This document shows positions 53,371 to 62,222 of a DNA stretch of 64,000 nt, piece after piece (positions within the stretch are counted from its first letter, which is position 1; every line of letters starts with the position of its first letter). The DNA comes from Bog-756 sp963703145. GTDB lineage: Bacteria > Actinomycetota > Acidimicrobiia > Acidimicrobiales > RAAP-2. The position numbers were made by a program, and so were the translations under genes. The stretch spans positions 1,550,001-1,614,000 of the forward strand of contig OY969793.1 in the NCBI GenBank assembly GCA_963703145.1. The letters are read 5' to 3'. The notes beneath the pieces were generated by a model, which was not told the DNA's origin, did no database searches, and saw only the letters and a program-made list of their open reading frames with translations.

Positions 53371-54618
53371 TCATCCCTGCCGAACGTACTCGGGGCCGCG
53401 AGCAGGCAGGGCCAGTCGGGAGGACCGGATCATCGGTCGCCGTCCTCGCTCCACCACACTGCCCAGGAACTCGGTGTAGCGATCGATGATCGCCGGCCAG
53501 CGGTAGTAGCGATCGGTGTACGCGCCGCCCGCATCGGCCAGCCGCTCACGGAACCCCCGGTCGGCAACCAGCCGGTCGACCGTCACCTCGAAGGACCGGT
53601 AGGACTCGAACCAGAGTCCGCCCCCGGATCGGCGGCAGTGCTCCATGGTGGCGGCACACGAGGCATTCACGAGGACGGGCACCCCCACCGTCCAAGCTTC
53701 CAGGAGCACCAGGGAGAACGACTCGTAGGCCGAGGGCGACACCATGACCTCGGCGCCGGCGAGGATGTCCCACTTGTCCTCTTCCGAGACGGTGCCGGTG
53801 ACCACGATGTCGGGGTGGTCCGGCGCCTCGGCCGACACCGGGCCCACGAAGGCCATGGCCAGGTCACCCGGGTGGCGCTCCTTGTAGCGTTCGAAGTACT
53901 CGGCCAGCATGCCGCAGCCTTTGTGCTCGTCCACCCGGCCGAGGTAACAGAGATAGGGCCGGTCCCCGATACCGAGGATGTCCCCACCCCGGCGGCCGGC
54001 CCCGACGGGCTCGTTGACCCCGAGCCCGAGCACGATCTGGGGCCGGGCGCCGATGGCGAAGGCGTACTCCATCAGGTCCCGCTCGGCCTGGGTGTGGTAG
54101 ACGAAGCCGTCGATGTCCCGGAAACTGTGTCGGAAGGCCGCCAGGTACAAGGCCGGCTCGTCGTGGGCGGCAGGGTGCAGGAGGGTCGGGGCCCTGGAGA
54201 CCGCGATGGCGTCGACCGTGGTGGCGAAGAGGTACGGGTAACAGGCCACCACGTCGGCGTCGGTGACGGCCACTGCGTCGACCAGTCCCGGGCACATGGG
54301 CCCGTTCAGTGCCACCCATCGACGCGCCTCATCCAGGGTGGCGGTGGTCGGCGACACCCGGAGCTTGGCGTCGAGCTCGAAGTAGTCGAGCTGGCGGCGG
54401 CTGGCCGTCGGGAAGCGGTGCACGGTCACACCGTTGAGGATCGAGGTCCCCTCCGGCTCGGTGTTCTCCCACGTGAGGTGGTCGAGGGCGCAGCTGGTGA
54501 GGACCTCGACCTCCCAGCCGGGACGCTCGGCCAGCCGCTCGGCCAGCATCCGGGCCGCAGTCTCGGCCCCGCCGATGACCTCGGTCCCGTACCGGGGGGT
54601 GACAAAGGCCAGCTTCAC
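53371..54618 (-). CDS. GT4-like glycosyltransferase, type A
   Basis: A 415-residue GT-B enzyme starting LAFVTPRYGTEVIGGAETAA, with YLCYLGRVDEHKG and SPSAYESFSLVLLEAW (E-x7-E). Close to the type A enzyme at 45949-47130 along its whole length. The C-terminal 25 residues are an extra basic tail. Its ATG overlaps the preceding type B gene. Donor and acceptor unknown. Confidence 0.85.
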   Translation of the reverse strand: MKLAFVTPRYGTEVIGGAETAARMLAERLAERPGWEVEVLTSCALDHLTWENTEPEGTSILNGVTVHRFPTASRRQLDYFELDAKLRVSPTTATLDEARRWVALNGPMCPGLVDAVAVTDADVVACYPYLFATTVDAIAVSRAPTLLHPAAHDEPALYLAAFRHSFRDIDGFVYHTQAERDLMEYAFAIGARPQIVLGLGVNEPVGAGRRGGDILGIGDRPYLCYLGRVDEHKGCGMLAEYFERYKERHPGDLAMAFVGPVSAEAPDHPDIVVTGTVSEEDKWDILAGAEVMVSPSAYESFSLVLLEAWTVGVPVLVNASCAATMEHCRRSGGGLWFESYRSFEVTVDRLVADRGFRERLADAGGAYTDRYYRWPAIIDRYTEFLGSVVERGRRPMIRSSRLALPARGPEYVRQG

Positions 54619-55709
54619 GTCGCCACCTCGACCCGGTCATCGAGCGCATGGAGCACCTCGGCGAACCGGGCCCGGGTCACGGCGGGCGAGAAGGCGGCCA
54701 GCCGCCGGTGACCGGCGTCGGCCAGCCGGTCGGACAGGGTCTGGTCGCGTCGCACCCGATCGACGGCCGCCGCCACGACACTGGGCCGCTTGGACTCGAG
54801 CAGGATCCCGGCGTCCCCGAGCGTCTCGGGGACCGCTCCGGCCGCGTAGGCCACGATGGGGAGCCCGGCCCGCATGGCCTCGAGGAGGGGGATGCAGAAT
54901 CCCTCGTGCTCGGACAGGCACACGAAGGCGTCGGCATCGGCGTACCAGGCGGCCAGCTCGGCGTCGCTCAGGTCCTCGCCATGGCGCACCGCGTCACGCA
55001 GGCCCAGCTCGTCGGCGAAGGCGAACACGGCCTCGACGTAGGAGTCGGTGAACGCCGGTCCCACCAGATGGAGTCGGGCGTGGGGGTCGTACCAGCGGCG
55101 GTAGAGCCACAGGGCCTCGACCAGGTGGTGTTGGGTCTTGTTGGGTGAGATCCGGCCCACGAACAAGAGCACCGTGGCGTCCCGGTGGGCGGCGGTCAAC
55201 CGGGCCAGCTCCGCGGCGTCGACCTCGACCTGGTGGTCGTCGACGCCGGAGAGGATCGGGATCACCGAGGTTGTGGCGCACCCGAACCGGCGGAGCTCGG
55301 CGGCGTTGAACGCAGAGTCGGCGATACCCAGCACGGCGAGCGGCGCCAGGGCCGCCATCTGGAGCCGGGCCAGCTCCACCTTGGTACTCGTGTGGTCCTC
55401 CCACCCGTCATAGAAGCTCGGTGGCGTGATGTTGTGATAGTCGAGGACCAGCCGCTCGGGCCGGCCCAACAAGAACTCGGCGATCGGGGAGGCCGTGCTC
55501 AACTGGTAGAGCAGGATGTCGCCCGGCTGGGCCCGCTCGGGATAGCGCTCGAAGTAGGTGGCGTGCACCCAGAGGTCGTCGTGGGCCGCCTCCACGTAGA
55601 GGTCCGACTCGAAGCCGGCGTCCCGCAGGGCCTGCTGCAGAGCCAGGGTGTGTTGTCCGGTGGCGTCACGCGGCAGCAGGGCCGGGACGAACTGATGGAC
55701 GGCGGTCAC
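54615..55709 (-). CDS. GT4-like glycosyltransferase, type B
   Basis: A 364-residue GT-B enzyme. It begins VHQFVPALLPRDATGQHT, with LLYQLSTASPIAEFL, YHNITPPSFYDGW, FVGRISPNKTQHHL and CLSEHEGFCIPLLEAM (E-x7-E). The GTG at 55709 overlaps the methyltransferase stop as GTGA, and its own stop overlaps the next ATG. It is the intact paralogue of the broken copy at 51223-52320. Confidence 0.87.
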   Translation of the reverse strand: MTAVHQFVPALLPRDATGQHTLALQQALRDAGFESDLYVEAAHDDLWVHATYFERYPERAQPGDILLYQLSTASPIAEFLLGRPERLVLDYHNITPPSFYDGWEDHTSTKVELARLQMAALAPLAVLGIADSAFNAAELRRFGCATTSVIPILSGVDDHQVEVDAAELARLTAAHRDATVLLFVGRISPNKTQHHLVEALWLYRRWYDPHARLHLVGPAFTDSYVEAVFAFADELGLRDAVRHGEDLSDAELAAWYADADAFVCLSEHEGFCIPLLEAMRAGLPIVAYAAGAVPETLGDAGILLESKRPSVVAAAVDRVRRDQTLSDRLADAGHRRLAAFSPAVTRARFAEVLHALDDRVEVAT

Positions 55710-56836
55710 CGCTCCCGGACGGCGATCAACAGGTACTCGCCCGGGCCCAGCAGATGGGCGTTGACCGCCTCGATGGCGGCGTTGATGGCCGAGGCCTCCG
55801 GGCTGGACGAGGCGACCGGCTCGATGCGGCTGTCGCCGCCGCCGAAGGTCAACGAGACCTGGCGAAAGCCTCGCTGGGTCAGCAGGTGGCACCACGTGTC
55901 GGGATGGAGGGGCCGTCCCGGAGCGAGATCGCTGACCAGGTGCGAGCTGGCCGCCAACCACGACTCCGGGGTGGCCGACTGCAGCACCAGCACGCCCTCG
56001 AGGGACAGTCGGGAGGCCGCCAACCCGACCAGGCGCTCCCGCTCGTTGGGGTGCAGCCACTGGACCGAACCACTGAGCACCAGGCCGGACAGGGCCTCGC
56101 CGGCCACCACCTGGAGATGGCCGAGCGTGGGCTCGGCCCGGACGTCGAGCCCCTGCTCGATGGCCGTCTCGATCACCGCGTCGGACGGGTCGACACCGTA
56201 GGCGTCTACACCGGTCCCGACCAACGCCTGAACCAGCGACCCGTTGCCGCAGTCGCCATGCAGGACCCGGCCCTTCACGCCCGTGAGGGCAGCCACGGCC
56301 GCTGTCGACCACCACTCTGCACCGGGGTCCCCAACCGGGACCGCGCTGGACGGCAGCTCCGGGGTGCGCTGCGTCGCCACCTCTGCCTCCAGGTCCTCGA
56401 CGTGGGCCACGACGACATGGAACATCCTCGACACCGCCCACGCGAACTTCACGATCTGGTGGACGATGAATCCGAGGTACCAGCCCATCGATTTCCGGAT
56501 GAGCCGCTTGACGTAACTGCCCACCAGCTTTTGGGACTCGACCGGTACGGCCATGTCGACATAGGCGGACCCGTCGACCAGCGCCAGGGTCTCGCGCAGA
56601 CGGGCCTTGCCCTGGAGGCCTACCGGCGAGAACTCCAAGAACAGCTCGTCCAACTCCTGTTCCAGGCCGGCCGGGAGGTCGCCGGAGGCCCGTCGGCGCC
56701 TGACCTCGGCGTCGATCTCGGCCATCACCTCGTTCAGGTACTCGACGCGGCCGACGGCGTCCGAGTCGTCGGAGCCCGAGGACCCGCCCGGGCCGGTGGG
56801 CGCCACCGGGGGCGGGGATGGCTTCGCTGGCGACAC
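55706..56836 (-). CDS. Methyltransferase with N-terminal helical/coiled domain
   Basis: The 376-residue protein has a Pro-rich start, a helical region (about 30-170) with NEVMAEIDAEVRRRRASG, then an amphipathic or membrane-touching segment (VKRLIRKSMGWYLGFIVHQI) and a short coiled coil. The C-terminal half is a Class I methyltransferase: VLHGDCGNGSLVQAL as motif I and GLVLSGSVQWLHPNE. The start is GTG 56836, 6 nt after TATAGT; an ATG at 56878 is the alternative. It is the first gene of the glycan cluster. Sugar or chain-end methylation is a reasonable guess, not proven. Confidence 0.75.
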   Translation of the reverse strand: MSPAKPSPPPVAPTGPGGSSGSDDSDAVGRVEYLNEVMAEIDAEVRRRRASGDLPAGLEQELDELFLEFSPVGLQGKARLRETLALVDGSAYVDMAVPVESQKLVGSYVKRLIRKSMGWYLGFIVHQIVKFAWAVSRMFHVVVAHVEDLEAEVATQRTPELPSSAVPVGDPGAEWWSTAAVAALTGVKGRVLHGDCGNGSLVQALVGTGVDAYGVDPSDAVIETAIEQGLDVRAEPTLGHLQVVAGEALSGLVLSGSVQWLHPNERERLVGLAASRLSLEGVLVLQSATPESWLAASSHLVSDLAPGRPLHPDTWCHLLTQRGFRQVSLTFGGGDSRIEPVASSSPEASAINAAIEAVNAHLLGPGEYLLIAVRER

Positions 56837-56842
56837 AGGCTG

Positions 56843-56848
56843 ACTATA
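56843..56848 (-). promoter_or_regulatory. Leaderless-type -10 TATAGT at the head of the glycan cluster
   Basis: TATAGT, a near-perfect -10, then 6 nt (CAGCCT), then GTG 56836. It may be the main promoter of the minus-strand cluster down to 45949. Confidence 0.55.
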
Positions 56849-56991
56849 GCCAGGGCCCCGACGGCCCTCTGTGACCATCCGGGCCGGTTGCGACGCCGGG
56901 CCTTGGGTGATGGATCCCGGCCGACCGGCCGGTGTGGGGGCAGGCCCGGCTCCTCGGCCCGTCGGTTCGCGCTCGGTAGGCTTCGCGTGTC

Positions 56992-57073
56992 GTGGGCGTG
57001 GCGGAACTGGCAGACGCGCCGGGTTTAGGTCCCGGTCCCTTCGGGGATGGAGGTTCGAATCCTCTCGCCCGCA
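56992..57073 (+). tRNA. tRNA-Leu (anticodon UAG)
   Basis: The acceptor stem GTGGGCG pairs with CGCCCGC, and the anticodon stem CCGGG/CCCGG holds the 7-nt loop TTTAGGT, giving anticodon TAG for CUN leucine codons. A long variable arm (TCCCTTCGGGGA) marks a class II tRNA, and the T-loop GGTTCGAAT is standard. The 3' CCA is not encoded (ACCG follows). It lies between two minus-strand methyltransferase genes and reads the other way. Confidence 0.95.
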
Positions 57074-57157
57074 CCGACCGCTCCCGGCGGTGCCCCTACC
57101 GACGCCCCCGGGCCGGTCGTCTCCCACCGCCTGGTCTTGAATGGTCCGGTCGGCGGA

Positions 57158-58120
57158 TCAGCCGGGCTTTCGGATCAGGAGCGCCAACAGGTAGCAGGAC
57201 TCGGCGTCGTGGAAGACGCCGTAGTTGCCCGCCAGGGCGTCGAGGTCGAACCGGCCCTCGGCCACCGCCGGTCCACCCCAGTTGAGTCCTCGCTCAGTGA
57301 GCACCTCGAACCCGGCGCGGACGACCTTGGCGCGGAGCTCGTCGAGGCGGTACTCCACCTTGTGGTCGGGGTCGATAAAGGAGTCCTGCTGCAGCCGGCA
57401 CACCGTGCCGTTCGGGGTGTCGATGGCCATGAAGCCGCCGGGCTTCAGGATGCGGAAGGACTCGTCGAGCACGGCGTCGCCGTCCTCGACCGTGACGTGC
57501 TCGATGGACTGGCCGCTGTAGACGAGATCGACCGAGTTGTCCTCGGCAAAGGAGAGGTCGGCCATCGACCGGTACTCGTAGCGCACCGTGCCCTGGTCGG
57601 TGTCCAGACCGGCGAAACGCTCGGAGTGGTAGAGGGGGTGGCGGTCGTCGGGTGGCAGATCCACGATGACCAGCTCGTCGAAGTCGTAGGGGTAGCCGAG
57701 TAGCACCATCGCACCCCGGGAGTCGATGGTGTGGCCGCCACCCAGATCGACGATGCGCCGCGCCGGGGGCAGCCCGATGATGAACTCGCATCGGCTGTAG
57801 TGCAGTGCGCTGTGCAGGCTGTTGGGTCCGACCGGTACCTGGGTCCGGTACTCGCCCGAGCAGCGGATCCGGTCGACGACATCGGCATACGAGAGATCAC
57901 CGGCCGCCATGGCTCCGGCCTGCTCGCTCCAGGCCGGCTCGTCGGGCTCGCGGCGCAAGAGGATGTTGTAGGCCATGCGGATGGCCTCCCGGGGCGGGAG
58001 CTGGTCGAACGGTAGTCCGGCCAGACGGGTGACCTCACGGCGGACCCGTCGGTCGATCCGCTGGAGCTGCGGGGCCAGTTTGGCTGCCGTCCCTGACCCC
58101 CGATGGTCCTCTGGCGTCAC
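57158..58120 (-). CDS. SAM-dependent methyltransferase with DUF4214-like N-terminal segment
   Basis: The 320-residue protein starts with a helical region whose AYNILLRREPDEPAWSEQA is like the DUF4214 repeat seen in glycan-related enzymes. The Class I methyltransferase domain follows (motif I IVDLGGGHTID at about residue 120, VDLVYSGQSIEHV and LKPGGFMAID), of the UbiE/type 11 kind. It starts at GTG 58120 with GGAG. It lies beyond the tRNA from the glycan cluster, so it is a separate unit that may work with it. Confidence 0.8.
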   Translation of the reverse strand: MTPEDHRGSGTAAKLAPQLQRIDRRVRREVTRLAGLPFDQLPPREAIRMAYNILLRREPDEPAWSEQAGAMAAGDLSYADVVDRIRCSGEYRTQVPVGPNSLHSALHYSRCEFIIGLPPARRIVDLGGGHTIDSRGAMVLLGYPYDFDELVIVDLPPDDRHPLYHSERFAGLDTDQGTVRYEYRSMADLSFAEDNSVDLVYSGQSIEHVTVEDGDAVLDESFRILKPGGFMAIDTPNGTVCRLQQDSFIDPDHKVEYRLDELRAKVVRAGFEVLTERGLNWGGPAVAEGRFDLDALAGNYGVFHDAESCYLLALLIRKPG

Positions 58121-58381
58121 TCGCTCTCCGTTCGCACTCGTCCCGGCCTGACCCGGCGGCCGGACGCTGCGAAACCTACCATCGCCCCTTGTTCGGGCGG
58201 CTCCACAGGGGACGGTCTTGCCCCCCGGGGTCGGTTTCGGCCATGCTTCCCCGGTTCCATCGCGCTGTCGTCACCTTCGCCTGGGCGAACATCCGACACG
58301 AGGATCGCTGCCCCGCTTGACCGTGGGGCGCCGTTGGGACAACGACCACAGAAGCTGGCTTCAGGACACAGGAGGACGACA

Positions 58382-59284
58382 ATGGGAATACTCGACGGCA
58401 AGGTGGCGATCGTCACCGGGGCGGGACGTGGGATCGGTCGCGAGGAGGCTCTCCTGCTGGCATCCGAGGGTGCCAAGGTCATCGTGAACGATGTCGGTGC
58501 CTCACTCCAGGGTCAGGGCGGGGACAAGCACCCCGCCGAAGAGGTCGTCGAGCTGATCAAGGCCGGCGGAAGCGACGGCGCGGTCAATGCCTCGGACGTC
58601 AGCTCGTGGCAGGGGGCCAAGGACCTCATCGACCAGGCCGTCGACACCTTCGGTCAGCTCGACATCCTGGTCAACAACGCCGGGATCCTCCGGGACAAGA
58701 TGAGCTTCAACATGGACGAGTCCGACTGGGACGACGTGATCCGCGTGCACCTAAAGGGCCACTTCGCCCCCGCCCATCACGCCGCGGTCTACTGGCGGGG
58801 ACGGGCCAAGGCGGGCGAGACGGTCAGCGGCCACATCATCAACACCTCGTCCGAGGCCGGCCTCTACGGCAACGCCGGCCAGGCCAACTACTCCTCGGCC
58901 AAGGCCGGCATCGCCTCGCTGACGTGGGTCCTGGCCCGCGAGCTCGAGCGCTACGGCGTCACCGTCAACTCGATCTCGCCCCGTGCCCGCACCCGGATGA
59001 CCGAGAACCTCTTCGGCGAGATGGCCAAGGCCAGCGAGGGCTTCGACGAGTGGGACCCGCGCAACATCGCCCAGCTGGTGGCGTTCCTTGCCTCCGACGA
59101 GGCGTCCGACGTGACGGGCCAGAACTTCGTGGTGTTCGGCGGCAACGTCTGGGCCATGGGCGGGTTCCACCCGGTCGGCGAGATCCACCGGGACTCCATG
59201 TGGACGCCCAAGGAGCTGGCCGGGGCCAAGGGCGAACTCTTCAAGGACGTCTCCTCGGGTATCCCCAAGTTCAGCTTCTTCTAA
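58382..59284 (+). CDS. Short-chain dehydrogenase/reductase, (3R)-hydroxyacyl-CoA dehydrogenase-like
   Basis: A 300-residue classical SDR: TGAGRGIG (NAD-binding, residues 12-19), NNAG, catalytic Ser in INTSSEAG and YxxxK in NYSSAKAG. The GDKHPAEEVVELIKAGGS insert and the C-terminal extension resemble the SDR part of multifunctional beta-oxidation enzymes and actinobacterial Hsd4A-type proteins. AGGAGGA lies 7 nt before the ATG at 58382. It is convergent with a HadB-like dehydratase. Confidence 0.87.
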   Translation: MGILDGKVAIVTGAGRGIGREEALLLASEGAKVIVNDVGASLQGQGGDKHPAEEVVELIKAGGSDGAVNASDVSSWQGAKDLIDQAVDTFGQLDILVNNAGILRDKMSFNMDESDWDDVIRVHLKGHFAPAHHAAVYWRGRAKAGETVSGHIINTSSEAGLYGNAGQANYSSAKAGIASLTWVLARELERYGVTVNSISPRARTRMTENLFGEMAKASEGFDEWDPRNIAQLVAFLASDEASDVTGQNFVVFGGNVWAMGGFHPVGEIHRDSMWTPKELAGAKGELFKDVSSGIPKFSFF

Positions 59285-59295
59285 GATCCGAGACC

Positions 59296-59357
59296 CGCCA
59301 CGGTCGGGCCGGTAGGGCCGGTCGTGGCGAGCTCCGGTGGGGTCGGCGCTCCGACCC
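59296..59357. terminator. Two hairpins in a convergent gene gap
   Basis: CGCCACG (59296-59302) pairs with CGTGGCG (59323-59329), with an inner GGCC/GGCC pairing; GGGTCGG (59340-59346) pairs with CCGACCC (59351-59357) around a 4-nt loop. They lie between the SDR and the dehydratase stop codons and probably act as a bidirectional terminator. Confidence 0.5.
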
Positions 59358-59369
59358 GTGCCGGTCCGG

Positions 59370-59801
59370 TCAGGTCCGGCTGGGGACCACCGCGGTGGCC
59401 TCGCCGACCACCTTCTCCTCGCCGTCCGCATTCTGGAGGCGCACGTCGAGGTCGATCAGGTGGTCGGGGCCGTCGGTCCGCTTGCCGGTGACGACGATGG
59501 CGGTGCGGAGTTCCTCGTCGGGCCAGGTCTGCTTGGCGAACCGCACCCGGAACCGGCGAACGTTCCCGACGCCCACGTAGTCGGTGATGGCGCTCCCGAG
59601 GAGCCCCATGGAGAACATCCCGTGGCCGAACACGCTGGGCTGCCCGGCGGCCATGGCCTTCACCTCGTCGTGGTGCATCGGGTTGTAGTCGCCCGACGCC
59701 CCGGCGTACATGACCAGATCGGTCCGTGTCAGCACCCGCGCCCGTTCGGGGGCCCGGTCGCCCTCGGCGACGTCCTCGAAGTACAGCACCTGGTCACTCA
59801 T
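59370..59801 (-). CDS. MaoC-like (R)-specific dehydratase, HadB-like
   Basis: A 143-residue hot-dog-fold hydratase/dehydratase. SGDYNPMHHDEVKA carries the D-x4-H catalytic motif, and GHGMFSMGLLGS follows it as in HadB and ChsH-type enzymes. The fold and length match the single-domain catalytic subunit that works as a heterodimer. The likely partner, the HadA-like protein at 63100, is 3.8 kb away. ATG 59801 is preceded by GGAGG. Confidence 0.87.
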   Translation of the reverse strand: MSDQVLYFEDVAEGDRAPERARVLTRTDLVMYAGASGDYNPMHHDEVKAMAAGQPSVFGHGMFSMGLLGSAITDYVGVGNVRRFRVRFAKQTWPDEELRTAIVVTGKRTDGPDHLIDLDVRLQNADGEEKVVGEATAVVPSRT

Positions 59802-59859
59802 CGATCCATCCTCCACTCTGGCTGCGTTGGGTCTGCTCTGGCTGGGCGGGCACAACCGG

Positions 59860-62130
59860 TCACCGGCCCGGCTCGGGATCACGGGGCAGGCCGAGGAGGC
59901 GCTCGCCGATTACGTTGCGCTGCACCTCGCTCGTGCCGCCGGCGATGGTCAGGCACTTGCTCTGGAGGACACCGTGGGCCGAGAGGGCCGAGGCGCCGTC
60001 GGTCAGGGCGCCCTCGGGGCCGGCCACGTCGAGCCCGAACTCGTGGACCCGCTGCTCGAACTCGGCGCCGAGGAGCTTGCGCACACTCGACTCCGAACCG
60101 GGCTGTAGCCCACCGACCGACCGCAGGGTGGCCCGCACACCGAGCTGGGCGAGGGACTGGGCCTCAGCGAGCAGATGGCCGAGCCGGTCGAGCGTCACCG
60201 GGTCCTGGAGCTCCTGGCGGCCGGACACCCGGGCCAGCACCTCTTCGAGCGCCCCGCCGAACGCGGAGTCCGACGACAGAGACACGCGCTCGTTGGCCAG
60301 CGTGGTCCGGGCCAGCCGCCAGCCACCGTCCACCTCGCCCACCACGCACTCGTCGGGCACGAAGCAGCCGTCGAAGAACACCTCGTTGAACAGGGCGTTG
60401 CCGGTGATCTCCCGCAACGGCCGCACCTCGATGCCGGGCGACCGCATGTCCACCAGGAAGTAGGTGATGCCCCGATGCTTGGGTGCGTCGGGATTGGACC
60501 GGGCCAGGCAGATCCCCATGTCGGCCCGGGCCGCCACCGAGGTCCAGACCTTCTGGCCGTCGAGTGACCAACCACCGTCGACCCGGGTCGCCCTCGTGCT
60601 GAGCGCGGCGAGGTCCGAGCCGGCCCCCGGTTCGCTGAACAACTGGCACCAGAGCACCTCGCCCCGCAGCGTGGGACCGACCCAGCGCTCGGTCTGCTCG
60701 GTGGTGCCGTGGGCCATGATGGTGGGCAGGGCCCAGGCGGCCACGGCCAGGTTCGGACGGCGCAACCCGGCCTCGGCACAGACCTGGTCGATGACGAGCT
60801 GTTCCACGGCCCCGGCGTCCCGGCCCCACGGCGACGGCCAATGCGGGGCCAGCAGACCCTCGTCGGCCAGGGCCCGGCGCTGCTCGACCGGGTCGGCGAT
60901 GGCGGCGATAGCGGCCACCGTCGGCACCAACTCCGAGCGCAGCTGCTCGGCCTCGGGCGGCAGATCGATGGACAGGCTCCGACGCCAGCCGGCCAGGGCC
61001 AGCCGGGCGGCCTCGGCCCGCAGTGGTGCGGTCCCACCCACCAGCTGGCGCAGGGTGGTGGCCCGACGGAGGTGGACGTGGGCATCGTGCTCCCAGGTGA
61101 AGCCCATGCCGCCGAGAACCTGGATCGCCCCTTTGGCCGCCTCCACGTAGCCGTCGAGGGCCAGCGCCGCCGCCAGCTGCACGGCCAGGCGTCCTTGGGC
61201 CTCGGTGTCGTCCGTGGTGTGCCCGGCGAGGCGGGACTGATCGGCCACGATGGCGGCGTCCCAGGTGGCCGCCACGGCCTGCTCCACCGTGACCAGCATG
61301 TCGGCCAACCGGTGCTTCACCCCTTGGAACTGCCCGATGGGCCGGCCGAACTGCTCACGCGTCCGGGCGTGCTCGGCAGCGGTGTCGAGGCACCACCGGG
61401 CACCCCCGACGGCCTCGGCCGAGAACTCCAGCAGGGCGAGGTCACGGATGCGGTCGTCGCCGACGCCCGTCACGATCCGGGACGACGCCACAGTTACCTC
61501 ATCGAACGACCACTGGGCGGACCGACGCGACGGATCGAAGCTAGGCAGCGGATCCACGGTCACCGTGGACGAACGCTCCATGAGGACCCAGCGCAGGCCG
61601 GTCTCCCCCTCGACCGCCACCGGGGCCAGCACCAGGTCGGCGCTGGCCCCGCTGAGGAGCGGGCCGACCACACCCGAGACGACCAGGCCGCCATCGGAGC
61701 CTGACCGGGCAACGAGCCCCCGACGCACCGAGGTGGACCCGTCGGGTGCCGCCACCGGGATGGCCAGGGTGGCCGGTGTCGATCCATCAGCCAGGCCCGA
61801 GAGGACCTCTTTGGCCAGCGCTGCATCACCCGATTCCGCCACGACGGCAGCCACCACCGCCGTTGTCGCCCACGGCCCGGGGGCGGCCGTGCGCCCCAGT
61901 TGCTCGGCCACGACGGCCAACTCGATGAGCGCCCCTCCCTGGCCACCGAACTCCTCGGGCACGTGGATGCCGAGGGTGCCCTGGTCACCGAGCTCAGCCC
62001 AGAACGACGGGAGCTCGTCGGCTTCGGCGTCGAGTGCGCTGCGGGTCGCACTGGGCGGACACCGAGACTCGAGCCATCCCTGGACGGCGTTGCGCAGCTC
62101 CTCGTGCTCGTCAAGGATCCCGATGGGCAC
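59860..62130 (-). CDS. Double acyl-CoA dehydrogenase (two fused ACAD units, FadE34-like)
   Basis: The 756-residue protein is two acyl-CoA dehydrogenases joined. The N-terminal unit (1-375) has EEFGGQGGALIEL, GRPIGQFQGVKHRLADM and QVLGGMGFTWEHD. The C-terminal unit (about 395-756) has CQLFSEPGAGSDLAALS, LDGQKVWTS and GGTSEVQRNVIGERLLG. The SEPxAGSD FAD motif is seen only in the second unit, so the first may be structural or partly active. FadE34 of mycobacteria, a cholesterol side-chain enzyme, has the same fused plan. It starts at GTG 62130 after GGGAGG. Confidence 0.88.
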   Translation of the reverse strand: MPIGILDEHEELRNAVQGWLESRCPPSATRSALDAEADELPSFWAELGDQGTLGIHVPEEFGGQGGALIELAVVAEQLGRTAAPGPWATTAVVAAVVAESGDAALAKEVLSGLADGSTPATLAIPVAAPDGSTSVRRGLVARSGSDGGLVVSGVVGPLLSGASADLVLAPVAVEGETGLRWVLMERSSTVTVDPLPSFDPSRRSAQWSFDEVTVASSRIVTGVGDDRIRDLALLEFSAEAVGGARWCLDTAAEHARTREQFGRPIGQFQGVKHRLADMLVTVEQAVAATWDAAIVADQSRLAGHTTDDTEAQGRLAVQLAAALALDGYVEAAKGAIQVLGGMGFTWEHDAHVHLRRATTLRQLVGGTAPLRAEAARLALAGWRRSLSIDLPPEAEQLRSELVPTVAAIAAIADPVEQRRALADEGLLAPHWPSPWGRDAGAVEQLVIDQVCAEAGLRRPNLAVAAWALPTIMAHGTTEQTERWVGPTLRGEVLWCQLFSEPGAGSDLAALSTRATRVDGGWSLDGQKVWTSVAARADMGICLARSNPDAPKHRGITYFLVDMRSPGIEVRPLREITGNALFNEVFFDGCFVPDECVVGEVDGGWRLARTTLANERVSLSSDSAFGGALEEVLARVSGRQELQDPVTLDRLGHLLAEAQSLAQLGVRATLRSVGGLQPGSESSVRKLLGAEFEQRVHEFGLDVAGPEGALTDGASALSAHGVLQSKCLTIAGGTSEVQRNVIGERLLGLPRDPEPGR

Positions 62131-62133
62131 CGG

Positions 62134-62196
62134 TCAGCCTCCCGTGTGCCCGTAACGGCCGGGCGGGCGGCTCTGGGTCATGGGGTTCACGGCCAT
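62134..62196 (-). CDS. Possible 20-codon upstream ORF
   Basis: ATG 62196 opens 20 codons (MAVNPMTQSRPPGRYGHTGG) that end 3 nt before the acyl-CoA dehydrogenase GTG and contain its GGGAGG ribosome site. TAGAAC lies just upstream, a weak -10. Translation of it would interfere with or couple to the main gene. Too short to judge by composition. Confidence 0.25.
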   Translation of the reverse strand: MAVNPMTQSRPPGRYGHTGG

Positions 62197-62222
62197 GGTT
62201 CTACCATCTCCCCGCCCGGAAT

